A DNA stretch of 64,000 nucleotides from NCBI RefSeq assembly GCF_933775445.1, contig NC_065872.1, forward strand, positions 23,188,001-23,252,000, read 5' to 3'. This DNA is from Argentina anserina. Taxonomy: Eukaryota > Streptophyta > Magnoliopsida > Rosales > Rosaceae. The notes beneath the pieces were generated by a model. It had not been told where the DNA came from. It searched no databases and saw nothing but the letters and a program-made list of their open reading frames with translations. Position 1 is the first letter of the stretch. Every line of letters starts with the position of its first letter. This document shows, in pieces, positions 13,827 to 25,133 of this stretch. Position numbers and translations under genes: made by a program.

Positions 13827-15104
13827 GTCGGTCTCATTCAGTTTCTCCCACCTACGCAATCCTTAACGCACTCCTTATTCTCCATGGTGGTGCGTGTCCA
13901 CTTCAATTCCTTTTCCACCTCCTCCGTTAGACTAGAGCGATAAAACACTCTTAGTCGTTCAATAACATTCAAAAAACCCATTCGCCCCCCAGGTCAAACC
14001 CGAAAGCCTAAACCTAAAACGGAAACTAGTATATATGATCAAGAATCTAACCCGAGTTTCTGTCTTAGATTATGATCCAAGCTACGGAGTTCCAGCTCAG
14101 AATTGACCATGTGGCGATCAGAGGCAAGGAGAACAAAGGCACAAAAGCCACTAAGCTCCTATATTATCTGATCTGCTCTTAACTAGCTAAAAATTTTGTT
14201 TCTATTTTTTGGTTGATGGAATTGTATGAATTGATGGTTGTTGCTTCATTTTTGTATTTTTGATTGCCAAATTTCATTTTTTGATATTATTTCTTTTGTT
14301 TCTTTTGTTCAGAGGTTCTAGTTGATTATTCTGGAGAATGGACACTTTGCTGGAACGAAGATGTGGTTTCATTTAATGAATATATATCTCAAGTTCTCAA
14401 CGAAACCATTCTATATAATAACAAAAAAGGGCATCACAGTGAAACTGAGATCTGATTTCATATAACCTTCATGCTATACATGTCTCAATGGAGAATTCTG
14501 ATTAGTAAAGGGATATCTACTTGATATGTGAAGCTAGTCTAGGGTGCTAAGATGCTTGAAAGTGTCATGGCCGGAGGAGATAGAAGGGGCCGAGGGGGAG
14601 TGGCACGTCTTCTAGGCTTGGTTCTTGAAATCATTGGTTAGGTTCGTTGCTGTGATCTTTTACCTATGTTACAAGGGGTTGAGTCTTGAAGGGGTAGGTT
14701 GAGTTCTTAGTTTACATACACTGGCAAATTTTTGTTGGACACCCGGTGAAAAATAGCAAATGGAGTGCGTATAATAAAAACATGGGCGAAAATTTCAGGT
14801 TGTTTTTTTTTTAAGGAACAACGCAAAGTCTTGTATTAATTAGGGGGTAAAGTATGATATAGCATGAACACATTCCGCCCTTACCGACTTGGGTTAGTGT
14901 TTGGGAGATATTTGAGCTGTTTGAAGCCCAGAATTGAAGTAACAATACAGCTATTCTGTTTGAAGAAGTAAGGAGAATCCCTCCTCCGGCAACCAATCAA
15001 GGTGATTCTTCTTGTGTTTTGAAGCTTGTAGGATGTATATCAACCCTCTAAAACAGTTTAATCTATTTCGAAATACACAAGGAGAATCGACGATTTCTTT
15101 TTCT
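13827..15104. other. Flank of the hAT insertion; no gene assigned
   Basis: This is mostly low-information sequence. A 36-codon frame from an ATG at 14072 (starts MIQATEFQLRIDHVA, stop at 14180) has ordinary amino-acid composition, but it is short, without a splice partner that can be identified, and not recognised. The minus-strand frames at 14811-15133 show no motif. It could hold the end of a decayed gene or the diverged 5' part of the LTR that becomes recognisable at 15105. Confidence 0.3.
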
Positions 15105-15217
15105 AGGGTCTGTGAACAGTGTTTCATGAACATTGTTTTGTTAACAGTGTTCAGCTGTAATGAATCGTCACCTGAGATTTTACATATCGTTTTCTAAGCA
15201 CTTTATCATGCTATTAG

Positions 15218-15281
15218 GTGACCGACGAAATGAGTGAGAGAATCGCTCTCAGTGTCGTGGAAGTTGCACGCAAGAAATAAG
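15218..15281 (+). other. Putative 64-nt mini-exon inside family A LTR
   Basis: A pyrimidine-poor acceptor CTATTAG precedes GTGACCGACGAAATGAG, and the segment ends ATAAG before the strong donor GTGAGTAAAC at 15282. The equivalent segments have the same length in copy 1 (64 nt) and one base more in copy 3 (65 nt). Conserved boundaries suggest the LTR transcript is spliced inside the leader; no transcript evidence is available here. Confidence 0.4.
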
Positions 15282-15885
15282 GTGAGTAAACCTCACAATG
15301 AACATCATGATCGAAGTAGTGCTATAATTATTGAATTTAGTTTGAGTTATTAACATAGTCTTTGCATCACTAGCTTATAAAAATTAGGGCAAATTATAAA
15401 AATGTATCATCTCTCAACTTATATTAGAAAAAGTCACTGTTTATGAATTAATTATAAAAAAGTCATCATATTTAAGTGGAAATTATAAAAAGGTCAACAA
15501 AATTAGAAAAAAAGTCAATTTAAAAATATTTTCTAGACTGTTTTACCATTTCTCACTCATTTTCTTTTTCTCTTTTCCTTCTTTTTCTAATTTCGGCCAT
15601 AACTTTCTCGTCCGGCGATAGATTTTGACGAAATTAGTACCGTTAGAAAGATCTCGCTCCCTTATTTTATTTGATATACTACCCACTCCGAATTAACCAA
15701 CCGTACAAGGCGCAACAACCATCACAAAGGGTTACCGCCATCGATGGCGGTGCTCCAAGCAATTCTAGCGAAACCGAAGCTCAAGGTTCCCTAATTCTAG
15801 CTATTCTCTTCATTCTGAGCATGTTTATATCAATTTCATTTGAATTTTAACAAAATTTCGCATATTTCCACATTTCCTCTCGGCA

Positions 15886-16317
15886 TGTCACACCTACTGT
15901 TACAGACACTGTCACACTACCTCTTACACTAACGGTCACACCTATTGTCACAACCGCTATCACACCCACTGTCACAGAAGCTGTCACACTATCTATTTAC
16001 ACTAACTGTCACACCACCTGTCACACCACCTGTCACACTACCTGTCACAACCACTATCACACTACATATTACACTAACTATCACACCCACTGTCACACCT
16101 ACTGTCACAACCACTGTCAGACACATTGCCCATGTCACAATCTTTATCACACTACCTATCACAACCCCTGTCACACTACATGTTACAACCCTTGTCATAG
16201 TTCTATCACACTACCTATCACAACCACTATCACACTCACTGTCACAACCTCTGTCACAATACCTGTCACACTACGTATCACACCCACTATCACATTACTT
16301 TTCACAACCCATGTCAC
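15886..16317. repeat. TGTCACAC-type 12-bp minisatellite, left block
   Basis: Diverged units of about 12 bp, mostly of the form CTGTCACACYAC, are repeated some 35 times. The Val-Thr-Pro-rich open frame at 15945-16325 is a translation of the repeat and is not taken as a gene. The array continues on the far side of the nested retroelement at 23926-24110. Confidence 0.85.
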
Positions 16318-16322
16318 ACTGT

Positions 16323-17880
16323 TGATAGGAGCACAAAGTGTGACGTTCTTAATGTATATATGCCCTATTCTTATGCTTTGTTACTTCTTATTTAGTTGTT
16401 TTAGGTTTATATTTGTCATATGTATGTTCTAGGGAGAGCTATTTCGAATTGAGATGATTTGATGATGAAATTGTGCTAAGTGTTAGGAATCCTTATTGAG
16501 CTAGGAGTCCTTACTCGACTAGGACTCTACTTTCCTATCTTCATTCTTTCCTATTTCTTAATCGACGATTTCTTTTCAGGAAAGACAAATCATATTTGGA
16601 AAGGAAGAAGAGTTGCCGAGTTGCATTCCTAGTTGAACAAGGAAATCATATTCGAGTTGAACAAGGAGGAGAGGAGGCCGGCCTAGCTACTCCTAGTTGG
16701 ACCAAGAGATTGCCGTGCAGCCCTTAAAGTGATCTCCCTATTGGACTTGGTTTCCTACATCAAGTTGGATATGGAGTACATAAATCAAATCCATAACAAA
16801 GAGGATTTCAGTTTCCCAATTGGTTTCTATCTCCTTATGGGACGGCAAGAAGGCTTCCTAGACTCCTATATATAGAGGCTCGGCCTCTCCATTCAGATCA
16901 TCATCAGCCCTATACACAAACACAGCCATAGCTCTGCCGAATTCATTCTTCACCATTCCAAGAAATCCTAAAACTGATTCCATCATTCCCCACCTATCAA
17001 TAGCCTTCAAGCACGCTTGTGAAGGAGGTTTCATCCATAGAAGTCTCGGCTACACTTGTGGATTGCTTGATTTATAAAGTGTAACCATGATTCTCTCTTT
17101 GTCTATTTCGGGTTTTTGGTTTTATTCTTGTTCTTGGATGAGTTGCGATTTGTGTAGAGTAAACTTGTTTCAATTTTGTCTATGAAATAGCTACTTGTTT
17201 CAAATTATATAAAGTTGCGATTTTAGGTTTTTAGTTCTATGATTTTGGTTTCTGCCGTGCCTTGTTATTGAATGATTTCGATATCTTTATGTTATGTATA
17301 CGCTTGTAGCATGATATATAGGTTGTTGGATTTATGACTTATGCTATGAACATGTTTATCTTTTCTATGTGATTTTCGAAATTGCATGATTGGGGGTTAA
17401 GTAGGTGACATGCTTAATGAATTCAATATGCGTGGCTTTGAAGTTGCATGGTAGGATAAGTATGTTAGATTTCGATTAAGACCGCTTGGAATGAATCGAA
17501 TGTGTTAAGTGTCTATGCATATAAGTTACTGCTTTGGAACTTAGATTGCATGATCCAACCTTAGTTATTCATGATAGTGTCTCGGCATGACTCTTAAAGG
17601 AGAACTAGAATCTGATTTTCGTTAGCTTTATATGATTTGTTTTGGTGATTGCTTATGTGTTGGTTGGTTGATCACATGTATATATTAGCTTAGGTTTTAT
17701 TTACTGTTTTTATCTTTCGATCCTATATCAAAACCATCTAAATCTTTATGAATTCGTGTTAATTGATGTGATCCTAAGCCCTGGATGGATCCCCGGTTTG
17801 TGAACGATACCCTCTTGCTTTATACTACTTACGATGCTTACAGGGTTAAATATTGATGTCGAGTAATCGAGCAATCATCA
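16323..17880 (+). repeat. 5' LTR of the gag-only element (1558 bp)
   Basis: It starts TGATAGGAGC and ends AATCATCA, so the termini are TGAT...ATCA. A TATA box (TATATATA, 16867-16874) sits about two thirds of the way in, followed by AGGCTCGGCC and then leader-like sequence. This is the transcription start region expected of an LTR. Confidence 0.95.
16867..16874 (+). promoter_or_regulatory. TATA box in 5' LTR
   Basis: TATATATA within CCTATATATAGAGG; the same sequence recurs in the 3' LTR at 22764-22771 and in a third, internal copy at 19150-19157. The position is consistent with an LTR promoter. Confidence 0.6.
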
Positions 17881-17882
17881 AA

Positions 17883-17900
17883 TGGCGCCGTTGCCGGGGA
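17883..17900 (+). other. Primer-binding site for tRNA-Asp
   Basis: TGGCGCCGTTGCCGGGGA begins two bases after the 5' LTR. It is the exact complement of the 3' end of plant tRNA-Asp (GUC) including CCA. Athila-group Ty3 elements typically use this primer. Confidence 0.92.
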
Positions 17901-18799
17901 CCCATTAGAGATGGATCCCTAACTTTTACTACGAATTCATTGTGAATATTGTACATTTGTATATTCTTATTCTTATTTCGTGTAACATATAGTAATTTTA
18001 TCTTAGGATGTTGCTTTGATGATTGAGTGAATGATTATTGTAGGTTGTAAATCGAACGGAATAGGTAAAGTCCATTTTGTTAATATTAGCCTTAACCCTT
18101 CATGCTAGCTCTCGAGTTTGCATGAGGTCGAGGGCGGTTTTTATTAACACTTGGAGATTTGTCTAACACCCAAGTTTGTTTCTAGCTGAGTAAGGGGCAC
18201 GCTCTTTCATTACTCTGGTGCATGGGACCAAAATTGGATCTCAGAGAACTATTGACTGACATACATCTCGGTGATGGAGTCGATAGAGGGCTTGTCCTCC
18301 GTAGTTCAACAAATGAGTCCTACCATGTTCACTATCTCTGAATTAGCTATCCGGCCTTCTGAAACAACGATTCAAACTTGTGTCTAGACATCCATACTTA
18401 GGCCGCACGTCCACCTTGGTTTACAACTTAGAATCAATCGATCATTTAATCGTTTGAATGACTTAGGAATGTAGAAGTATGTAATTGATTGAAAGACTTT
18501 TGTGAAATTTTTTTTGAAACCAAACCTTGTATGTTTCTTGTATGATTTTTCAACGAAACCTTGTATATTTCTTGTATGATTTTTGTATTATTTTATGCGA
18601 AGAAGTGAGAGAATTCGACACTCTCATGCCACCACCAAAGAAGGCCGTGCCTTCCAATGCCAAGGATGTCGTGTCCTTGTCCTAAGTTGATCATGCCGTG
18701 CATGACAAAGGTAAGTTTTCTAACTCATGTGGATTAGTTTCAACTAATGTCCTTGCTTGTGTACATTCCCCAATAGGTTGAAGCTACCACCAATGTTTA

Positions 18800-19200
18800 A
18801 CGGATCCATAGAGTAAAATTAAGGAGATGACAAGATCAATTCCTAGTTGGATTAGGAGAGGAGTGGCCATGACACTCCTAGTCGAACAAGGAAAGCATGC
18901 GTGTGTCATCAAGAAGGAGATTCCCATCCGGATTGGGATTTTGCAATGTAGAGGGAGAGATGGATTCCTAGGTGGGTTAGGAGAAGGAAGTTGCTGTGAG
19001 AAGTGCTCCTAGTTGAAGTAGGAGAAGCCATGCCGTGTGTCCTCAATGGAGAAGTCCCATTCGGACTTGGATTCCAAGTGGGAGTGTGAGAAGTTTTCCA
19101 TGTCCTTGTAGGTTTCTTTCTACCTCATGGAAAAGGATTGAGATTTCTCTATATATAGAGCACGGGTTCAACATAATTGTTCATTCTTTTTCCAACCACA
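18800..19200 (+). promoter_or_regulatory. LTR-like promoter segment upstream of gag
   Basis: The segment repeats, in diverged form, the order of motifs in the LTR promoter half: TCCTAGTTGGA / CGAACAAGGAAA blocks, a CCGGATTGGGATTTTG-type block, and TCTATATATAGAGCACGGG (TATA at 19150-19157). In the LTR the same order is seen from about 16620 to 16890. It ends about 115 bases before the likely gag ATG at 19272, so it could drive a shorter gag transcript. It may equally be a relic of an older internal LTR. Confidence 0.45.
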
Positions 19201-19271
19201 CACGAGTTCAGAAAAGAGGAAGACTACCACATTCGGTTCACTCAATTCACAAGAAGATTTTCAAGTGTGCA

Positions 19272-20417
19272 ATGGAGGTGTTTGCGTTTCGTAAAGACAA
19301 CATGTTTCCAGAGAGGGACAGCCCTGCGTTTCATCCTAGGTGCATTGTGTTGCCGGCTCCTAGGCATAATCATAATCGTATGGAGGTCACATACAAAATT
19401 CTGAAGACCATGCCGATCTTTAGAGGGTTTAAGATTGAGAAGGCTGATGTCCATATATTTCTTTTTGAGTCGAAGGTGCAACAAGTCATTCAGTCCATGG
19501 AATGTGGAGACTTGGAGTTATTGTATCTTGAGGTGTTTCCCTTCACTCTAGTTGATAAAGCAAGAGAATGGTTGCACTCTATTCCAGAGAATTCCATCCG
19601 ATCATGGGATGAGCTAAAAGAAGCATTCCTCAAGGAATTCTTGCTCACGGAAAGAAGAGCAAGGATGAGAGAAATGATTCAAGCATGCAGACAAGAAGAT
19701 GATGAGCCCTACCACAAGTACTTAAAGAGATTTCAAGAAGTAGTAGCACCATTAGACCATGACATGAACCAACATGCATTGACTAGTACTTTCTACCAAG
19801 GTTTGCTTAGAGATTATCAAGAGTATATTGATTCGTTTTCACCAAGAGGCTTCATGAACCTTGAGGTAGGAGATAGGATCATGCATATTGGAGTACTTGG
19901 AGAAAGAAGGGATAGTTTGGTTTCGACGTCATGCTCTAGGGTGAGTGGTACTTCTCGGTTCAAGGGAGTGGAGTTGGATGGAAGGAAAGCTAGGGAGTAT
20001 GGGAACACTCGAGACTATTTGAAACCTCTAGTTGGCATGAAAAGGAAAGGTAGACCGGCTAGAGTTAAGACTACACCCACAAGAGCGGAGCACCGCCGAG
20101 ACAAGATGATGAATGAAATGCAACAATCGATTTTGGAATTGGCAAAATCGCATAGGGAGTTAAAGGATCTTGTAGAGGAGATTCGTGCTAGCTCTAAGGA
20201 AAAGAGCAAGGAACTTACAATTGAAGAGGGGGAGTCTTACAGCCGTGTCAATGAGGAAGAAGAAGAAGAAGAAGAAGAAGATCCGAGTTTGAAGGAAGAA
20301 GTTGATTCAAGCTATAAGAGCAGTGATTCGGACTCAAGTGAAGATGAGGAAGATAATGGCGACATCATGATCATATCTTCAGATGATGAGGAGGATGAAC
20401 ATGTCGTATTCTTTTAG
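19272..20417 (+). CDS. Gag-like protein of the non-autonomous element
   Basis: The likely start is the ATG at 19272 (starts MEVFAFRKDNMFPERD), giving 381 residues. The open frame extends upstream to 19035, but that part overlaps the TATA-containing segment. Residues about 60-210 form a retrotransposon gag domain: IFRGFKIEKADVHIFLFES, KAREWLHSIPENSIRSWDEL, then FYQGLLRDYQEYIDSFSPRG; this is the order seen in Athila Gag (compare the element at 34285). A Lys/Arg-rich stretch (about 265-290) follows, then a run of nine Glu and a strongly acidic Ser/Asp/Glu tail to the C-terminus. No zinc knuckle and no protease motif are present. Gag would form the virus-like particle. The frame is intact, which is notable in a non-autonomous element. 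Confidence 0.8.
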   Translation: MEVFAFRKDNMFPERDSPAFHPRCIVLPAPRHNHNRMEVTYKILKTMPIFRGFKIEKADVHIFLFESKVQQVIQSMECGDLELLYLEVFPFTLVDKAREWLHSIPENSIRSWDELKEAFLKEFLLTERRARMREMIQACRQEDDEPYHKYLKRFQEVVAPLDHDMNQHALTSTFYQGLLRDYQEYIDSFSPRGFMNLEVGDRIMHIGVLGERRDSLVSTSCSRVSGTSRFKGVELDGRKAREYGNTRDYLKPLVGMKRKGRPARVKTTPTRAEHRRDKMMNEMQQSILELAKSHRELKDLVEEIRASSKEKSKELTIEEGESYSRVNEEEEEEEEEDPSLKEEVDSSYKSSDSDSSEDEEDNGDIMIISSDDEEDEHVVFF

Positions 20418-20540
20418 TGAATGGAGATGAAGAAGTCTATGCTATAGACTCTAAACTTAAGCCAATGAAGGAGCCATCAACGAGTGTTTGCATTTTCTTA
20501 TCCCTTATCTCTTTTTAATTTTGGTTGCTTATCATATTGT

Positions 20541-20573
20541 ACATTGAGGGCAATGTAAGTTTTAAGTGTGGGG
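20541..20573 (+). promoter_or_regulatory. Hairpin plus purine motif downstream of gag
   Basis: ACATTGAGGGCAATGT (20541-20556) can fold as a short stem-loop and is followed eight bases later by AAGTGTGGGG (20564-20573). The same pair occurs in the Athila element at 40651-40683. The purine motif recurs at 21320-21329 and directly before the 3' LTR (22206-22215), where a polypurine tract is expected. Confidence 0.55.
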
Positions 20574-22219
20574 TGGGGTATACATCATTCGTTGATTTCT
20601 ATTGTTTGATGCTTATGTGTTTAAATTTTGTTGTGATTTTCGAATTTTAGTTCATTTAGGGTTCTGATTTTCGATTTTGACTTGTTTTATTTTTGTTTTG
20701 AGTCCTAGGTATGCCTTTAACTGTCTAGGATGAGTTGCTCTTTGAATTTATGGTTGATGGATGAGCACGATATTGAAGTGAACTTAATTGTTATTTGATG
20801 GTTAATCGATGTGTAGATTTTGTACGAACATGTAGTAGATGAGGATTTTGAAACTTAGGTACAGAATGAGCATGTTCCTTACTTGTTTGAATTCATGTAA
20901 CCTAAGTGAGATTCGAGCCATATATATGTGCCTTTCGTTGGAGAGTTATTCTATCGTTTCTTGGCTTTATAACCTCATTATATCTATTTTGATCAATTCA
21001 TATGCCATAGAATTGCAATGAACTAGAGAATGCTAGAACTTACTTTGTGAAACTTTCGAAGCTTTATGTCATAATATACTCTGATTTTGAAAAGGATTGT
21101 TGGATCTTTTTAGGATTTCCACCACTTAAGCCAAAAAGCCGTATCCCTATTTGAGCCCTGCTTGGGACACCTTAGTGTTAACCCATTTGAGCCTACGTTA
21201 AGCCTTTTCTTTCATTACCAACATGTTATATCCTTGCTTAGTATAGTTATATCTCTACCCTGTCGTTGAGGCTTGGCAGAGCCAATTTTGGATGTTAATA
21301 TGGTTTGATGATTTGATTCAAGTGTGGGGTTATGCTATTGTATGTATGTTATGCCTTGAAAAGAGAATGAAAAGAAAGAAAAATTGAAAGATGCCGTGAG
21401 AAAGAAAGAAGGAAAAAGATATATACACGGCAAGAAAAGAAAAGAAAAATGAAAAGTATGATGAAAGATCTCGGCATACATGTGTGTTTATGTGAATTTG
21501 GAGTTGTGATGTATTTGTTGAAGGCTCAATAATGTTATACTTTAGCCTTTGTTCGTTTTCACAATGTTTAAAGTGAAGAATGGGTCCAACATGATGATAT
21601 TTGGCCCTTGTTTTATGGAGTATGGCGACATAAGGTGGAAGTTTTGCTCTGCTAAGTCTTGAGGATGACCCTTGTGGTTCCTTTACCTTGAAAATATATC
21701 CATGCCGAGCCTAGCCTACCCTTTTCTAAAGATCCGCATGATTCTTAAAATGAGTAGTCCATGATTTGTGGAGTTTGTTTCATGAGTAAGCATATGGTTT
21801 GGGTTCATTTGTGCATATGATTGGTATCTTTCATGAGGTTTTCGATTTCATTGTGTTATAACTCTTGTGTGTGAAAAGCTTTTAAGCATATGCCATGTTT
21901 TTGAGAGAAAAGATTTGGAGTGCATATCCTTTGTGAGTTGAATTTGAACTTGTTTTGAACATGTTGAGCTTAATTTCATCTTTGTTTCTGCCATGTCTTA
22001 CTTGTTAAACGAAATCTCATGTTTGTTAACCATTGAATTCATCTTATCTATTTCAATGGAGTGTTATTCTTGATGCTATGAGTTTGAAGATCTCTGAGAC
22101 AAAATGGTGAAGGCATTAGGTGTTGTGTCGTTAGCTTTAGTATATTGATTTCGTTTAATGTTTTGATTTCCCTTTATAGTGTTTGCTAAGGGACTAGCAA
22201 AGTCTAAGTGTGGGGTTGT

Positions 22220-23788
22220 TGATAGGAGCACAAAGTGTGACGTTCTTAATGTATATATGCCCTATTCTTATGCTTTGTTACTTCTTATTTAGTTGTTTTA
22301 GGTTTATATTTGTCATATGTATGTTCTAGGGAGAGCTATTTCGAATTGAGATGATTTGATGATGAAATTGTGCTAAGTGTTAGGAATCCTTATTGAGCTA
22401 GGAGTCCTTACTCGACTAGGACTCTACTTTCCTATCTTCATTCTTTCCTATTTCTTAATCGACGATTTCTTTTCAAGAAGGACAAATCATATTTGGAAAG
22501 GAAGAAGAGTTGCCGAGTTGCATTCCTAGTTGAACAAGGAAATCATATTCGAGTTGAACAAGGAGGAGAGGAGGCCGGCCTAGCTACTCCTAGTTGGACC
22601 AAGAGATTGCCGTGCAGCCCTTAAAGTGATCTCCCTATTGGACTTGGTTTCCTACATCAAGTTGGATATGGAGTACATAAATCAAATCCATAACAAAGAG
22701 GATTTCAGTTTCCCAATTGGTTTCTATCTCCTTATGGGACGGCAAGAAGGCTTCCTAGACTCCTATATATAGAGGCTCGGCCTCTCCATTCAGATCATCA
22801 TCAGCCCTATACACAAACACAGCCATAGCTCTGCCGAATTCATTCTTCACCATTCCAAGAAATCCTAAAACCGATTCCATCATTCCCCACCTATCAATAG
22901 CCTTCAAGCACGCTTGTGAAGGAGGTTTCATCCATAGAAGTCTCGGCTACACTTGTGGATTGCTTGATTTATAAAGTGTAACCATGATTCTCTCTTTGTC
23001 TATTTCGGGTTTTTGGTTTTATTCTTGTTCTTGGATGAGTTGCGATTTGTGTAGAGTAAACTTGTTTCAATTTTGTCTATGAAATAGCTACTTGTTTCAA
23101 ATTATATAAAGTTGCGATTTTAGGTTTTTAGTTCTATGATTTTGGTTTCTGCCGTGCCTTGTTATTGAATGATTTCGATATCTTTATGTTATGTATACAC
23201 TTGTAGCATGATATATAGGTTGTTGGATTTATGACTTATGCTATGAACATGTTTATCTTTTCTATGTGATTTTCGAAATTGCATGATTGGGGGTTAAGTA
23301 GGTGACATGCTTAATGAATTCAATATGCGTGGCTTTGAAGTTGCATGGTAGGATAAGTATGTTAGATTTCGATTAAGACCGCTTGGAATGAATTGAATGT
23401 GTTAAGTGTCTATGCATATAAGTTACTGCTTTGGAACTTAGATTGCACTTAGATTGCATGATCCAACCTTAGTTATTCATGATAGTGTCTCGGCATGACT
23501 CTTAAAGGAGAACTAGAATCTGATTTTCGTTAGCTTTATATGATTTGTTTTGGTGATTGCTTATGTGTTGGTTGGTTGATCACATGTATATATTAGCTTA
23601 GGTTTTATTTACTGTTTTTATCTTTCGATCCTATATCAAAACCATTTAAATCTTTATGAATTCGTGTTAATTGATGTGATCCTAAGCCCTGGATGGATCC
23701 CCGGTTTGTGAACGATACCCTCTTGCTTTATACTACTTACGATGCTTACAGGGTTAAATATTGATGTCGAGTAATCGAGCAATCATCA
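22220..23788 (+). repeat. 3' LTR of the gag-only element (1569 bp)
   Basis: Nearly identical to 16323-17880. The 11-base length difference is explained by a tandem duplication (CTTAGATTGCA repeated near 23436-23458). It is preceded by AAGTGTGGGGTTGT, the presumed polypurine tract. Confidence 0.95.
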
Positions 23789-23925
23789 ACTGTTTTTTTA
23801 AGAATAAGAAGAAGAAGAAGAATACTATAAATAACGAACCTTTTATTTATTGTTATGTGATCTTGAACTAATATGATCCACATATCGACACTTAAGTTAT
23901 CGTACAAAACACCACCAGTCAGACT

Positions 23926-24110
23926 GCTTGTCACACTACTTATCACACTAGCTATCATACTACCTGTCACACTGCCTATCACATTAGCTATCAAAGTACC
24001 TGTCACAATACCTGCCACACTACTTGTGACAACACAAAGTTAGTGTGACTGATATTGTGGCTGGTAGTGTGACAGGTAGATCAGCAGCTACATTTCCAGT
24101 CACAAAACTA
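23926..24110. repeat. TGTCACAC-type minisatellite, right block
   Basis: This continues the 12-bp repeat of 15886-16317 beyond the nested retroelement. Toward its right end (about 24025-24085) the units appear in the opposite orientation (AGTGTGACAGG), so the array contains an inversion. Confidence 0.75.
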
Positions 24111-25133
24111 GTTACTCAAATCTATGAAATCAGAAACTAGTATTCAAACTGGGCACCCAAAATCTACTTTGGCACCCTTGTCATCTTCTCCAATCGTTGA
24201 CTTCATGTTAATTTCCCATATGCCTTCGTTATGCCATATCAAACTCGTCCCCGCGCCTCCGATCTCCTCCCCGCGCCTCCGACCTCCTCCCCACAGCTCC
24301 GAATTCGTACCCGCACCTCCGAACTCGTCCTCGCGCCTCCGACGTCGTCGTCCCTGCGCCTTAAATTGTGGATTTCATAATAGTGAGAAAACAAAGAGAC
24401 AGTGGCATTGGCTGTAATTTTTGTGAAACTTTTGGGGCAACACTGTAATGGTTTTAAAATTAGGACTTTTTCTAATTTTCTCATCTTATGTGACTTTTTC
24501 CTCATTTCATGGGTCAAATATGACATTTTTATAAGAAGCCCTAAAAATTATTCTAAAAATATATTTTGGGTTTAAATTACGTGAACTTGATTATCTACGG
24601 TTCATGGGTAAGTGAAACGCTCTTTTAATAAATGATTTTAAAAGGTTTTTGTGATTATGAACTATGGTGAATGTAAGTAAATCTCAGTATGACAAGTTTA
24701 CCCTTGACGGTGACTTATATGTTTGAATTATTAAAAAGAGTGAACTGTGACATTTATATAATATAGTGGGTTGTGTATGTGTACGAAAATGGTAAATACG
24801 ATACATATATATGGGTTGTTGTATTATATAATGTTATGGTTTCTATTTAAATTATGAGATGGTAATATTCTTGATTAATTGTGGCGGGTGAGATCAAAAG
24901 GGAGATAACGTACCTTCTGGTATAATGGATTATTGGGGTGACTATAAACTTTGTTGTGCAAGAGTCGCTTGGTTATAGTACAATAATATGTATGGATTGT
25001 TATATTGTATATGGTTTTAACATTGACTCTTGTTAAAACGTTTTCTGGTCTTCGGACGTTGTTGGCAGTAATCGGAACCAAGCCTTGGTCAGGTGTCGGT
25101 TACGATTCAGTTAGAGCTCGAGTCTGTCTGTCG

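Larger units (their letters stand above)
16323..23788 (+). mobile_element. Non-autonomous gag-only LTR retrotransposon (Athila-like, TR-GAG type)
   Basis: Two LTRs flank a 4.34-kb interior holding a tRNA-Asp primer-binding site, one gag frame and a polypurine-type end, but no protease, reverse transcriptase or integrase. ACTGT is duplicated exactly at 16318-16322 and 23789-23793. The two LTRs differ by about six substitutions seen by eye plus one 11-bp tandem duplication, so the insertion is young. The lack of pol with intact ends fits the TR-GAG class, which relies on enzymes from a full-length relative. The primer site and a conserved hairpin/purine motif point to Athila as that relative. 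Confidence 0.93.
15387..24541. mobile_element. MULE-type non-autonomous element, interrupted by an LTR retroelement
   Basis: The left end starts GGGCAAATTATAAAAATGT and the right end, on the opposite strand, starts GGGCTTCTTATAAAAATGT. Both are followed by blocks with AAAAAGTC spacing. TAAAAATTA is present at 15378-15386 and 24542-24550, a perfect 9-bp duplication as made by Mutator-like transposases. Without the nested retroelement (16323-23788 plus one 5-bp duplication) it is about 1.68 kb and encodes nothing recognisable. The paralogous LTR at 5745-5785 shows the unoccupied sequence, with a single copy of the target, which supports both ends. Its core is a TGTCACAC minisatellite. Confidence 0.88.

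Noticed and set aside
14072..14182. 36-codon frame starting MIQATEFQLRIDHVA
   Set aside because: Too short and without splice partner or family; mentioned in the flank entry only.
15886..16317. Possible CRISPR-like array
   Set aside because: The units are contiguous 12-mers without unique spacers, and the DNA is from a plant nucleus.
15945..16325. 126-codon Val/Thr/Pro-rich frame
   Set aside because: It is the translation of a 12-bp tandem repeat; the array is equally open in other frames and has no start context.
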